The notes: a model not told the origin generated them from the sequence alone. A stretch of DNA of 64,000 nt from Rhizophagus clarus (GCA_015698045.1 BLAL01000029.1:62001-126000); one strand, 5' to 3'. Positions 8,988 through 20,464 are shown, counted from the first letter of the stretch. Translations and numbers: made by a program.

Positions 8988-11900
8988 TTAGCAAGAAGAA
9001 AGGGATCGTAGATTTTTATTAATCTCAATTAATCTAGCTTTGGAGATGAGAGTATCATATAGCATTTTTTCAAGTTCCTCATAACTCACTTTTTTTTTAA
9101 TGTACCATCTTCGCTTAAATCTTGCGAAATACAGTCTGGGGTGGAGGAAGCATCAGATTCGGAAGTAATATTCGTGCAGTTCACCTCGAGCTTATTCTTG
9201 ACCTTATGCATATTAATTGGGATAAAAAATTCCTTACCATTACACTCTAGTCTCAATTCTCGCTTTGAAGCAAGTAAATCATAGTTATATTTATCAAGCA
9301 ATGTGTTAGGTAAAATAAGCATCGGCTTAGGATACTTAACTACTGCAAAATTGGCATATATAGTATATCCGGGAGCGAAATTTACTGGAACATTTCTAAC
9401 AATCCCAAGCGACTCTGTAGGAGTAGTAGCAATGTCTCTGAGATCATATTTTTCTTTTGTATCAATTTCTAGCTTTGATCGTTTAGATATATCCTCAAAC
9501 ATGATCGGAAAATTAGCACCAGGATCAACTGTGCCTGCCGGAATTACTAGACGCTGAATTTTACATTTAACAGTGACGACATCTGTGGCGGGTTCTTTTC
9601 TCTGAACAAAATCTATCTCCATAAGACCATCGATGAACTCATCATCTGAATCTTTTTCGGCTTGGTGCTGAGCTAAAACAGGTTCACACTTCTTAACTTA
9701 CTGAATTATATATGGGAGATAATTCTCAAATACACTCTGAATGATTTTGCAGATAGTTTCTTTCAGAGACACCCGTTTACCTTGGCTACCTTTTTCTGAT
9801 GAGAAATTATGTGCAGAAGATGTATTAATATCTTGCTTTACCTTACGAAGCTCAGATTTATTAGAGACCTTAAACTTTGAGGACTTATTGGAACGACCAC
9901 TCTGCTCAGTGTAATTCACTTTTTTTTTCCATGAGTTATGTAAACATTCATATCACGTTTTCCAGAGTCTGAACTGGCTGATGAATTATCAGAGTTATAA
10001 TCATTGTTCTTGGGTTTTGATGTATCATCATCAGAAAAAATGGGATCAGACTGTTCATCTACTGTAGCCATATGAACTCGACTACTTCTGGATTTGGAAT
10101 CTTTAGTGAGTTTATCCAATAAGGCTTTGATTTTTTCTAATCTTTTTTCTGATCCTCCAAAAGGTAAGGACTCTGAGCGTTAACGCTAAGGTGTTTTGGT
10201 ACCTCTGGTATTATTTCTATCAAATTTGGCTAAGTGGGCTTTAATTCGTTCTAATCTTTTTTCCAATTCTCCATTATTATAGTCTGAGAATTCTGAACAC
10301 TGATACTGGGCTGATTTGATATCTTCTCTTACGAGTTTGGTGAGTTTGGCTAAATTAATTTCGATTACTCCTAATCTTTTTTCCAATTCTTGATTAATAT
10401 AACTATCAAAGATTGAAGCATTATTTGAATTAACTACATTTTTTGGTAGCTGTAAACGTTGGGCAAGTTTAAAATGTACCTGTATTGATTCTGCTAACTG
10501 TGTCTCCAAAGAAGCTATTTTGGAATTTAACTTTTCGATCTCAGCTGAAGTAACTCCCTGAGGACTGGCTTGATACGAGGGTTGGATCGGAATATTTACA
10601 TGTCCTCCAGCTTCTAGCCATATATTCCTTAATTCTGTAAAGAAAGCATTTAAATCAGCAGGGTTGGTTATCCTAATTCTCAATTGCATATTAATGGGTA
10701 TATGATCATAAAGATATGGCAATACATCTGCAAAGACCATACCCTGTACAAATGGTTTAATTCTTTTCTCATAACTTTCTGGTGTATCTGTTGGATGGAA
10801 ACTTTCACTCATAAGAGCTTTCAGGGTGGCTCGATTTATACCAATCATTACTTCCTGATATTTACCTTGTAGCCAATTCAGAAACTCTGCCTCATTGTTT
10901 ATTGTATTATTACCATTATATGGATTCTGAGCAGGAACAGGATGGAATCTTCCAACCATCTTATTCTTCATATTATTGGTTCTTGCAACAGCATTAAAGC
11001 CAGCGACAGCCATAGGCCGTACTAATTTGTTTATATTTCTAAGTTTTACATAGTATGTATCTGGTGGTTCTTGCCCATCATAATTTGGAAGAGAAGAAAG
11101 ATATGGTGCTAATGTTTGCATAAAATGTTCTATGGCGGCCATATTTTGTAATGGGTTATTTTATAATACTAATATTTGTTGCTGTAAATTAAAAATATTC
11201 TGGTTCTGAACCTGTATCTGATTTTGTGAATTCCTATAACGTCCCTTCCATTTCAAATGTCGATTTTGCGAATCTGCATTCGTTCTTCTCCATCTCTCTG
11301 TGTCATTATTATATCTCAAAGTCCACCTATGCGCAGTTCTCTTATGCTTAGCAATTTGAGTATTTTTACACCGAATCAATAATCAGAAAGCAAAATATTC
11401 CTGTAACAATTCATTAACACGCCTATCCTTATCTTGATATGAAAAATGCCAGTGACAGGATTCTTTTTTCTCATTATTATAAGCCAGAATGGCCAGATCC
11501 CGCTCTCCTTGAGCATTGTCCCTTTCTCTCACAGTTCTTTCAACTCGAACTCGGGATTCATCTAATAAACGTTGAAATCGTAAATTCTGATTTCTACTAT
11601 CTCTTAACTGGTTCCCAAGATCCCGTTCCTGATTATTTGTATCATTTAATATGTTCTGGTACTGATCACGCTCGGCTGTAATATTTTGCAAAGTAACCTG
11701 AATAGTATTTAATGAGCCTCTGATACCATCTATAACATTAGCAGGATTCTGCATAGGAGTACCAACTCCCCTAATGTGATTTTCAATTCGATCTAACCCT
11801 CTATTAACATTTGCGATAAGATTGGTCGTTGCCATATCTAAAGCATTTATTGAGATTTTTTTATCTATGAGAATCTGGATTTTTGCTTTAAGACTCCCAA

Positions 11901-12210
11901 CCTTATTTTCAAGCTCTATGATTCGTCTATCTTGAATAGACCCAACCTCATCTTTGAATTTCTTATCCTGTTGTAAAACCCTAAGCTGTTTTCGCAAATT
12001 GGATATTTCTGATTTAAGTTTCTCTATCTCTTTTTCGTGAGTTAAGATAGTATTATCCTGTATTGAAATAGTTCGATAACATTGCTCAAGCTCTTTTACC
12101 AGAGATCGAATTTTTTTCTCATTGCTCTTATTAATGAAAATCTCATCTTGAAGCTCACCACGAAGCTCCTGATTCGTATCTAAAAGCTCTGAATATGCCA
12201 GATCAAACAT
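8988..12210 (-). pseudogene. Gag-Pro polyprotein with coiled coil, capsid-like region and retropepsin-like domain (element B)
   Basis: One continuous gene read from 12210 down. Bases 12210-11161 encode a long coiled coil. Bases 11142-10186 encode the Gag-like region (MAAIEHFMQTLAPYL ... FHPVPAQNPYNG), a family I remember as very abundant in Rhizophagus. Next comes an acidic Ser/Asp linker, and then at 9622-9086 a retropepsin-like domain with TVDPGANFPIM as probable active site (DPG). In-frame stops lie at 11383-11385 (TGA), 11161-11163 (TAA) and two near 10180-10188. Two -1 frame changes occur at A9 runs (9920-9928 and 9090-9098), each reading A AAA AAG directly followed by TGA. The last frame ends at 8988. 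The stops say pseudogene. The frame changes could be programmed or decay. Confidence 0.7.
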
Positions 12211-12253
12211 GGTATTTCATCCTAATTTATAGTACCATCATAATAATCCTATC

Positions 12254-13330
12254 TTGAGAATAAGCCAACCCCAAATTATAATAGATCCCGATGAAGAGCT
12301 CCGTATAGTTTGTAGACTTTTGTTTTATAATATACCCAGTTTCTATCCTAATGCAAAAAAATTATATAGAGTGTGTCAGGAGGAAGGATATTCTTTTCGA
12401 TTAAAAGATATTACAAAATGGTTAAAACATCAATATAACTATCAAATCTTTCTACAGCCATTACCATGTAAAGCTATTGCGAGTTTTTCAAAGATTAAGA
12501 TTCTAAATAAAGTTCATCAATGCGATATATTACTCCATACTCACGATGATCAGGATGGTAGGAGAATATTCGTTTGTAGCTTTCTAGTCATAGATGTGGC
12601 AACACGTTTTAAGGCTGGGCGTTCATTAATATCGAGAAATAGTTTAGAAATCTGGATCGCAATCAAAGAAATATATGAGGATCCTTCTAAACCTCTCACA
12701 TGGCCAACATTATTAATGACTGATGGTGATGCTTCGTTCTGAGGTGCATTTTTATGAGGGATGCAACAGTACAATGTCACAATACATGTTATTGATCTTT
12801 ATAGTTTCGAGAGCTTGGCCTTGATAAAAGCATTTAAGAAAAATTTAGCAAAACTAATATATAAGGTCCAATACGCCATAGAGGGTCAATTAGCCGAAGG
12901 AGAACGTTCAAGACTCTGGAATAAAGTCCTTTAGAAATACATTGATTTCATAAATAATAGTAAGACTCGTCTTATCAGAATGTTACCAACTCGTGCTATG
13001 ACTTTAGATGAAGTTGAATCGAAACCCTCTAGTAAAGCTAAGCAGGCAATTGGGAGATATGAAGAGATAAAATTAAAGAAGGGTATGGCAATTAGATATC
13101 TATTGAAACCGGGTGAGTTGGAAGGTGATCACAGGCATCGAGCAACTGATCCATACTGATCGTTGCGTATTTACAAGATCAAAAGAGTTGTTATTGGAAG
13201 GAATCCACCACAACTGGTCTTATATTATCTCGAGAATGAACCCATTGAATCAACTGCTCATTTGATAGGACGAAATCCCAAAAGACCCTTTAAATATGAG
13301 GAACTTCAAGTGATTGAAACAAATATTCAC
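12254..13330 (+). pseudogene. DDE integrase (element B, decayed)
   Basis: Homologous by eye to the intact integrase at 3498-4637: KVHQCDILLH carries the first Asp, LLMTDGDASF the second, and VIDVATRFKAG matches VVDVASRYKVS there. A single frame runs through the whole region but is cut by stops at 12740-12742 and about 12752 (TGA), about 12932 (TAG) and about 13157 (TGA). The C-terminal SH3/chromo-like part ([19 protein letters not shown]) is still readable near 13215-13320. There is no ATG at the expected start. The region between the second Asp and the expected Glu is poorly conserved. Not functional as it stands. Confidence 0.75.
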
Positions 13331-13918
13331 CAGATGAATTTATGCAGAAATACCACCCTACTGGATTCGTTCATTATGTTTATGTTTCCACTAGTAAGTC
13401 AGCTCAGGCTGTTGGATTATGCCATGAAGCGTGGTGGTCAATGTCTTGGAAAGACTGGGCAAATAAATGGTCATGATGTATATCTTTGGTCTTGTGAAAA
13501 TGGTGCGCATCAATGGGAGTATCCATTAAAGTATATCTTGAAAAAATTCGAATGGTGTCCTCTTTGCCACCATAGAAACGGTGAATGCCAATGCCAATAT
13601 ATTTTTGAGGATCTGTTAGAGAAGAAATTCCCATCATGTAGGCTAAATTTTTTGGATGGGATGCAACTTGATGGATATAATGAAGAGTTGCGACTAGGAT
13701 TCGAATTTCATGGCAAGCAACACTATAGTCTTAATTCAATGTTTCATAGGAGAGGCCAGATAGATTTGGATGAACAGAAAATGTGCAATCAGAAGAAGCG
13801 GGATATATGCAAGAAACAAGGTATATGCCTTATTGAAGTACCTTATACAGCTGATTTATATCCGTATATTAGACATACTCTAATCGAGAAAGGGTTCTTG
13901 AATAGTTCTTCCAGTTAG
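13331..13918 (+). CDS. Zinc-ribbon plus PD-(D/E)XK/Vsr-like endonuclease domain
   Basis: It continues in the same frame as the integrase tail, without a stop. An RGGQCLG ... [14 protein letters not shown] ... WCPLCHH segment matches the repeated zinc-ribbon (treble-clef) units I know from giant viruses and Rhizophagus. It is followed by a nuclease-like core: [20 protein letters not shown] (Asp, then Glu-x-x-Gly-x-Gln-His) and a C-terminal [17 protein letters not shown] helix-strand. The likely activity is DNA cleavage or nicking. Its own start codon is not evident, so it may be a fusion with the integrase remnant, or the remains of a separate gene whose 5' end was lost. Confidence 0.6.
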   Translation, partial: QMNLCRNTTLLDSFIMFMFPLVSQLRLLDYAMKRGGQCLGKTGQINGHDVYLWSCENGAHQWEYPLKYILKKFEWCPLCHHRNGECQCQYIFEDLLEKKFPSCRLNFLDGMQLDGYNEELRLGFEFHGKQHYSLNSMFHRRGQIDLDEQKMCNQKKRDICKKQGICLIEVPYTADLYPYIRHTLIEKGFLNSSSS

Positions 13919-14017
13919 GTCAGAGAGTATTATTTTCTTGGCATTTTTCTGAGACCGCGAGTCCCGCAAATTTCATAATATATTTTTTAGTATATCATTA
14001 GTAAAAGATAGTTCGAC

Positions 14018-14755
14018 ATGAAAATAAAGAAACTTGAGCCAGTTGAAAGGCTGGTATACCATATTAACGAGATCAAAGATGCCCAAAAATACAATGCCAA
14101 TTCGAGTGTTCCCTAATGGCCTTTCACATTACTAATTTCAGGCCGTACTAATTCAGGGAAGACTAATGAGGTTCTCAATCTCATGCTTGGAAATAAGCTT
14201 TATCGAATGTTTAATGGGAAGAAAAGAGGGACGCGTTATATCAAGAATGATGATTTGCTATTAATTGGCCACAATCTTGAGAAGCTGAAATATATGTACC
14301 TCGAATCAGCGTATCAGATAATTGCAAATAGTCCAAGGCCATATTGTGAAAATATCACATTCTGGGCTTTGGAGCCTAATAAGATTCCTAAGGTAGATTC
14401 ATTTTCTCCAAAAACTGGTATGGTGGCTATATTCGAAGATGTATGTGCTGATCCAAAGGAAGTGCAAAAGAAAATTATTTCTTATTTCATTGAAGGACGC
14501 CATTACAATGTCAGTTCGATATATGTATCCCAGAGTTACTTTGACTGCCCAAAGATAATACGAAAAAATCTTACACATGTCTGCCTATTTAACGGGTCCT
14601 GCACTACGGACGAACTAGTCAGAATTGTACGTCAATATGCCAATGACTGGCGTAGTGTGATTAAGATTATTGACAAGGCTTTATGTGAATATAAATTCAT
14701 TGTTTTTGATTTAACAGTACCCCGCGAACACCCACATAGGATACGTCTTGGTTGA
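14018..14755 (+). pseudogene. A32/FtsK-like packaging ATPase (element B, one nonsense codon)
   Basis: The ATG at 14018 opens a frame cut by TAA at 14114-14116. The frame continues at once with [17 protein letters not shown] (Walker A), [11 protein letters not shown] (Walker B) and [19 protein letters not shown] (finger and sensor-like segment), and ends at 14755. The motif order is that of the intact copy at 2648-3466, but the sequence differs widely, so A and B are old relatives and not recent duplicates. Translation from the ATG at 14183 would lose Walker A. The single stop is the only visible defect. Confidence 0.75.
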
Positions 14756-14768
14756 GACCAAATTCTCA

Positions 14769-15377
14769 CTAATGAGAAGAATTTGACTTCATAGATGCCA
14801 GTTCTTTTTCCGCCTCCTGTACCTGCATCTTCAGATTCTCAACTTCACATCGTAATCTTTTATTTGCAGTAACCCGCTCTCTATATTCTCTTTCTATGTC
14901 TTGCATGAATTTTTTGAAAGTTCTTTTATTATAATCAAGGAGATGCTGGCGGAACACTTTAAGTTTGTTCATAACCCAGCGATTATTCTCTTCTTCATGA
15001 TCACAAGTGATATTAATGCTTTGGGTCCCATTATCTGTAACGTATATAGCTGGCAATGCTGGAAATACATTACATTCTGGCCAGCTTCGAGGGCGCAATA
15101 CTTTTTCCTGAGCCATATTTTTACATTTCCTATTTAACGATTTTTCATAAACTTCTAATTTATGCCTTAGATATAACTCAATTCGACCAGACTTCCCAGA
15201 AATCATTTCTAATGGAACAGGATTTTTAGAGTGGTTCAAAAGACTTTGATATGCTCTTTTGACTAGGCTATTTGGAAGTCTATCAGTAATAAGTTTATAG
15301 TCGGAATGGAACATTTTATTAGATATAGTTTTGCGCAAAAAAAGTTTGCATGCAAAATAGTCCATAGCATATAGCAC
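14769..15377 (-). CDS. Hypothetical protein with C-terminal coiled coil
   Basis: Open frame of 202 residues; the start could be Met1 or the Met at residue 5. The first 120 residues are basic with scattered aromatic residues. The end (ANKRLRCEVENLKMQVQEAE) is a clear coiled coil. It converges on the ATPase remnant with a 13-bp gap and probably belongs to element B. Family not recognised. Confidence 0.4.
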   Translation of the reverse strand: MLYAMDYFACKLFLRKTISNKMFHSDYKLITDRLPNSLVKRAYQSLLNHSKNPVPLEMISGKSGRIELYLRHKLEVYEKSLNRKCKNMAQEKVLRPRSWPECNVFPALPAIYVTDNGTQSINITCDHEEENNRWVMNKLKVFRQHLLDYNKRTFKKFMQDIEREYRERVTANKRLRCEVENLKMQVQEAEKELASMKSNSSH

Positions 15378-15431
15378 TATAGATTTACGCGCCTATATCA
15401 CGAATTGTGTCACATCTGATAGAGGATTGGT

Positions 15432-18400
15432 TAATGTTTCAGGCAAAATTGATTTATGATTAGCGAAACGTTTTGCCTTTTTTAGGTTTCGATTTCGGCC
15501 ATTTCGAAACTGGCGAAATCTGGCAAAATTTGCCCAAACTTTCGAAATTGGCGAAATCTGTCGAAAGTTCCGTAACTTGGCGAAACTCGGGATTTACTAA
15601 TTTAACGTTAAATAATTTCATTATTTACAGAATATATGTTTATTTATTCATTGATCAGCATTTTATTTACTATTTACTAATTCATTAATCAATGATTTAC
15701 AATTGGCAAATTATTAAAATTTATGCGCAATATAATTTGAACTATTGAATTTTACATAGTATTCATAATTTCATCAGCTACAGCGACCGGATCCCATTCA
15801 ACATCATTATCATCATTTTCAGTAGTATCAGTCTGCTGTGTTTCATTATCTGATTCCTCTGAACTATCATGAGAATCCTCAATTATGTCTTCCAAAGTAT
15901 TAACAAATACATCTAAATTTAAAATATTATCTATTTCTAATTCCTCCTCCTCACGACCAATTACTTCCTCTTCCACATTATTATAATACCTAGGTAAATC
16001 ATCTATCAATTCAAAAAGTTCATCATCAGGATTCAAATGAGCATCAATTAAAATTTCATGAACTTTTTCAGCAGACTTTCCTATACTGTAATATGGCAGT
16101 TCTTTTTTTGCGGCTGCATGATAATAAGATGATAACTTATACATATTTTCAATTTTATTTAAACCTAAGCGGGTTCTCCTCTTACTGTACATCCAACCAA
16201 GGCTTGACTAAACCCGCTCACACCCAGCCACATGTGGTGTAACAGCAAAAAGTTTGAGCGCCAACTGCACTAAATAATCTTTATTTTTAGGAAAGCTGTC
16301 TTCAAGTGAACCCTACCAGTCATACAGAGCTTCGTTATCATCTATTTCAACATCAAAAGGTTCTTCCTGTTTACGATACTGTCTCATTTGACGCATTAAA
16401 CCACGACACTCAGTTTTTGTTTTTCCCATTTTCATAAAAAGTTCATCTGCTTCTAATAAAAAATTTCTAAAGGTTCCTCGCGCTCAATAAATTTCTAACA
16501 ATTATTTGGGTATAATTATAAATATAATTAGCATTTCAATTTTAATAATTTACAGATAGAATTAATATTTCTTTTGATTTTTTTTTTATTTTTATTAAAT
16601 GTTAAATAATCTTTTTTTCTATAATTATTTACAGTATATTAGAAAATAATATAAAAGTTGTTGCATTAATAAAATAAATGAACAATAATTTTTGTCATTG
16701 TTTTTAACTAAAATAGCTATCGTGATTAACTAATTATTACATAGAGCTTACCAGTATAAGAAGGATGTAAAAAGAAGCTTAACAAATATATTGGATCAGC
16801 GAATTCAGCGTAGCGATGATTAAAAATTGAAATACATTGCCGATGAAAAACTTGATAATCATTATCAGGTAATTTTTTAATTGCAGCTCCAAGTTTCGCA
16901 AGTCCAAAAAAACAATCAGCAAGAGTACAAGACTGTGACTCTAATGCTGCAATTGATTGTTTGACAGGACGCAATGTACAAGTCAATGCACGTACATCAT
17001 CAAAAAATGCGTGTGATTGTAGAACTGATAATACTGCTGTTGAAAGAATTTCAGGAATTTCAGATTTTAACTAATGTTAGAACACAAAAAAAGAATTATT
17101 GTTAAATTTGCAATTGAAATATTTAATAATCCAAATAAATAAAACTTATATTTTCTAGTGGTACTTTGTGACGTAAAATTGAATCAACACAATCATACAT
17201 AGTATGCCACCTAGTATCTACCCATTTTTTTAATCCTCCACCACTAATTTCGCAAGCTTTAGCTGCTTCTTTTAATGCGGCACCTTTATATATAATAAAT
17301 ATTATTTAATATTAAAATAAAAAAAAGTAGATAAAATATGTTTTAAATTACCTCCTTTATGGCTTTTCTTAAAATATGTTACTACAGTATTGCATTTTGT
17401 TAAAATTCGATTAGCAAATGAAGTGGAACAAATATCCTTTGAAATTAGATTGATGGCATGTGCCATGCAGCGCACATTAAGAATATTTTGATATTTTTCT
17501 GCGATTATTTGGCGTGCACTTCAGATATTTGCCCCTGAGTCTGTTATAAGCGCTGAGAACTTTTCAGGTCCAATTTTCTCTATAATTTCTTCAATTGTTT
17601 TAGCCAGAAATTCGCCAGTATGGCTTTCACTTGACAGATCTTTTAAACACCATAAGTATTCCTCATGATCGGATGTATGAATCAAAAAATTCCAAATCGA
17701 TTCATTTGCTGAATTTGTCCATCCGTCACATGCTTATAAATTTTTAAAAATAAAAAAAAAGTAAATTAGAAAATAGAATGAAACAAAATCATAATTTTTA
17801 CACTCAAATTAATACAAATTATACAATCACACTTTATTATACTTACACATTGTTAAATTTTCTGCATTTTTCAATTCTTTAATAACTCGCTGGTTTATAA
17901 CTGCAGTCTCTTGTGACAAAAGTTTGCCAGAAAGTACATCTTTTGATGGAGGTGTATATCCTGGGCGAAGAGTCTTTAATAGTTCAATGAAAAATAGATT
18001 TTCGATCACATTCCATGGAATACCACACACAACAAATGCTTTTACACAAGTACGATCAATTTCATGAACTCTATCCTCAGAAAGTTTAGTACTTTCGTTA
18101 AATTCTGATATTTTTGTCTGAACTGCTCAAGTACTTGCACCATTATTAAGCTTTCGTTTTTTAGCTGTTACTTATTCAAGGTTAGTTATATCTCCTTCAG
18201 CTCTTGCAGCAAGACGATTTAAAAAAAATTGTTTTGTACTATCTGGTACTTTAGGACACACATTGGCAAAATGTCCTTCTAAATCTTGTGAAGAACCTTT
18301 TTTCCAAAAGTAACTGCAGTATGAACAGGTTGCTTCATAATGGTCTTCTGATACTTTTCTACCCTGAATAACATGAGTTCCCCATACCAATGATTTAGGT

Positions 18401-18896
18401 TGGCCACCTTTCTTTTTTTCTTTAGGAGCTGGAGACCCTGGAGTTATAGGAGTCAAAGCTGGGGAAGGAATTGAAAAGTCAAAATCTTGATCTTCAGGCG
18501 TGGACATAATTAAAATAATAAAGAACTAAAAAGAGTTTATAGATTTCAAGTTGGATGAAAGATATAAAAGAAGTAAAAGTTTATTTGCAATAAAATAAAA
18601 GTATGCACGTATTACGCGTCAATTGATAGTGTTCTAAATTTTATATTCAGTTTTGAACACAAAAAGATTATCATCATCTTATATGTCACAAAGTCACATG
18701 AAAATGCACAAATTAAAAGTACAACATGTGACTAATTTAATTTCGCCAAGTTTCAGAAATTTCGCCAAGTTTCGGAAGTTTCGCTAGGTTTCGGAAATTA
18801 CGCCAGTTTCAGAATTTTGCATTTGTGGCGAAACCAGTTTCGCCAAGTTTCAAAAATTTCACCAAAAATTAGGTTTCAGTTTCGCCCGAAACATTA
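15432..18896 (-). mobile_element. Complete hAT DNA transposon, 3465 bp
   Basis: The ends read TAATGTTTCAGGC at 15432 and, on the other strand, TAATGTTTCGGGC at 18896, with the match running on to about 21 bp. The flanks are GGATTGGT (15424-15431) and AGATTGGT (18897-18904), an 8-bp target duplication with one mismatch, as expected for hAT. Both ends (15432-15610 and 18725-18896) hold clustered subterminal GGCGAAA / TTTCGCC repeats in opposite orientation, probable transposase binding sites. The coding part is decayed. Confidence 0.9.
15752..18507 (-). pseudogene. hAT transposase with BED zinc finger
   Basis: Reading from 18507: an N-terminal BED finger (CSYCSYFWKKGSSQDLEGHF, then a final Cys), then WNVIENLFFIELLKTLRPGY (18030-17827), an RNase H-like core part with the phrase SALITDSGANI near 17530-17600, a GLKKWVDTRWHTMYDCVDS segment near 17200, a helical segment at 16986-16726, and the hAT C-terminal dimerisation region near 16190-15752 (RTRLGLNKIENMYKLSSYY and an acidic tail). 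Several AT-rich gaps (about 17745-17825, 17285-17350, 17085-17160, 16500-16720) look like introns. Frame changes and stops remain (for example near 18120 and 16310), so it is probably inactive. Confidence 0.8.
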
Positions 18897-18987
18897 AGAT
18901 TGGTTAGGCTCCTGAAGGATGGTCACCAGACTAGTCACGGGTCAGGTAAGTAATTTTTGTGATACTGATAGCAAATTTTTTATTAGT

Positions 18988-19257
18988 TCATTCCTCGCCC
19001 CTTATCCAAGGACTGCAGGACATACCCCTCGAAGGAACAGTATCACGTGACAAAACATATATTTTTTTGAATCTAGAGAGAAAAAAGCGCTTATCTTCTA
19101 ATTTCGCAATTCTGGCCTTAAGCTCAGTATTCTCAACTTTAATTTTATCATTCTCAGCTTTAATTTTATTGTTCTCAGCCTTAATTTTATCATTTTCAGC
19201 CGAGAACCTGGCAATAGAACTTCTCAATAAATTGGTTTCCTCTATTTCGGATTGCAT
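18988..19257 (-). CDS. Small coiled-coil protein
   Basis: From the internal ATG at 19257 (MQSEIEETNLLRSSIARF) it encodes a tight coiled coil with a tandem NDKIKAEN heptad-like repeat, encoded by an 18-base-like DNA repeat (AATTTTATCATTCTCAGC type). The last 30-35 residues derive from the dispersed module (copy 3) on the opposite strand, so the 3' end of the frame has probably been captured from a repeat. It is similar in style to the coiled-coil start of the gene at 29486-31070. Function unknown. Confidence 0.35.
   Translation of the reverse strand: MQSEIEETNLLRSSIARFSAENDKIKAENNKIKAENDKIKVENTELKARIAKLEDKRFFLSRFKKIYVLSRDTVPSRGMSCSPWIRGEE
18997..19092 (+). repeat. Dispersed module, copy 3 of 4
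   Basis: Contains CCCTTATCCAAGGACTGCAGG and TTGAATCTAGAGAGAAAAAA. It overlaps the 3' end of the minus-strand coiled-coil gene. Confidence 0.7.
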
Positions 19258-19371
19258 ACTAGCGTAATGTAGTATTAGTATGACAATATTCAAAAGTAAA
19301 ATAGACCACCAGGGTCAGCTTTATTATATATTATAGGAATAATAGTACATCTATGGACAAAGATGCTAAAG

Positions 19372-20146
19372 CTAAAGAATTATCTCATCTATAATTTCGC
19401 AATACTTGTCACTGCTATCCCGAAACCTAACACTCATCTGAACATTTTTAAAGTCTCTATCATGCCAAAAATGAACAACATTTAATCCCTTCTCTTGGAG
19501 CTTCTCAGATGGCCAATACGGATTAGTTACAACATAATCTTCACGGGAAAAGTGTATGATTCAGATCTCTCGAGGATGAAGTTGCTCTTCATACTTAAAT
19601 ACTTGTTCGAAATAGCCTTCTAGTTTCAGAATTAATGCTGTCGCCAATAATTCAAGGAGACCTTCCAGATGGGGACTATCAGGCTTCTTTATAGTTAGAT
19701 CGCAATAGAGATGATGGTAGTCCCCATCATCACAAACTTGTTCGAGGTGCCACTGACCAATGATCTCATATCCATGGATCTTTCTTAACCAATTCACTAG
19801 GACCTGGTACATCTCTGCATCATATGTACTTTCTCTTAGAACTTTGATATAATGTTCAGAATTTACATACAAATGATTGGAACTTTTGTATGAGTGGGAG
19901 GATCCTAGTGCTATTATACCTTGGTCAAAATCACATACTGCGGTCTTTAAAATCTCCAAAATGTCTATAGATTTATCATCCCGTAATGGGACATCTGCAG
20001 GAACATCCAAAACTTTACTAATACTTCTTTTTTTAGCGACAGGAGCAGATGAATCTGACTTTAGAGGGACCGACTTCTCTATTATCTCTTCTTGTAGGTT
20101 AGTAGTATCGGCTAAAGGTTTGCGACCTTTTTTTCCATTGACCTAT
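19372..20146 (-). pseudogene. PD-(D/E)XK-like nuclease-fold protein, Crinkler-associated type
   Basis: The frame from about 20146 runs to the stop at 19372-19374, with one in-frame TGA at 19561-19563. Visible are YCDLTIKKPDSPHLEGLLEL (Asp ... KK ... Glu pattern) and then HFSREDYVV after the stop, an arrangement I associate with the restriction-fold C-terminal domains of fungal Crinkler proteins. The TGA sits where related sequences have Trp (from memory). The frame begins just after TATATAG at about 20147, a likely 3' splice site, so an upstream exon should exist but is not identified. Nuclease or peptidase activity is not established. Confidence 0.5.
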
Positions 20147-20464
20147 ATAAAAATAGACCCCCTCAGTAGTAAGTATCATCATTGGGAATAATGGAATAAA
20201 AAAAATAATGTTTTTAGAATAGCGACACCAGAAGTAACAACCATATGGTCAAAGGACCTGCCCAGAACACAGAATATTATTCACTATACTTTTATCGAAA
20301 GAAAGGTACATAACTGAATCCTCCTCCGGAAACAGTAGACCTTTGTCAAAAAGTATCGCTAAATAATCTCACAACATCTAATAGAATGAATATGCTAAAG
20401 CACTGCAATAACCGAGGGCTTATATATCCCCAAGCGAAAGCTTCTTGTGCTTAACATACTATAT
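20147..20464. other. Non-coding stretch
   Basis: AT-rich, no credible frame or structured repeat. It may hold the intron and the missing 5' exon of the minus-strand gene to its left. Confidence 0.5.

Noticed and set aside
1-15377. Classical Polinton/Maverick
   Set aside because: There is an integrase, a protease-like domain and a packaging ATPase, but no PolB, no jelly-roll capsid and no long terminal inverted repeats were found.
1-15377. Ordinary LTR retrotransposon (Gypsy/Copia)
   Set aside because: Despite Gag-like, retropepsin-like and integrase genes there is no reverse transcriptase or RNase H in either element, no LTR pair was seen, and the integrase is a separate gene in opposite orientation to Gag-Pro in element B.
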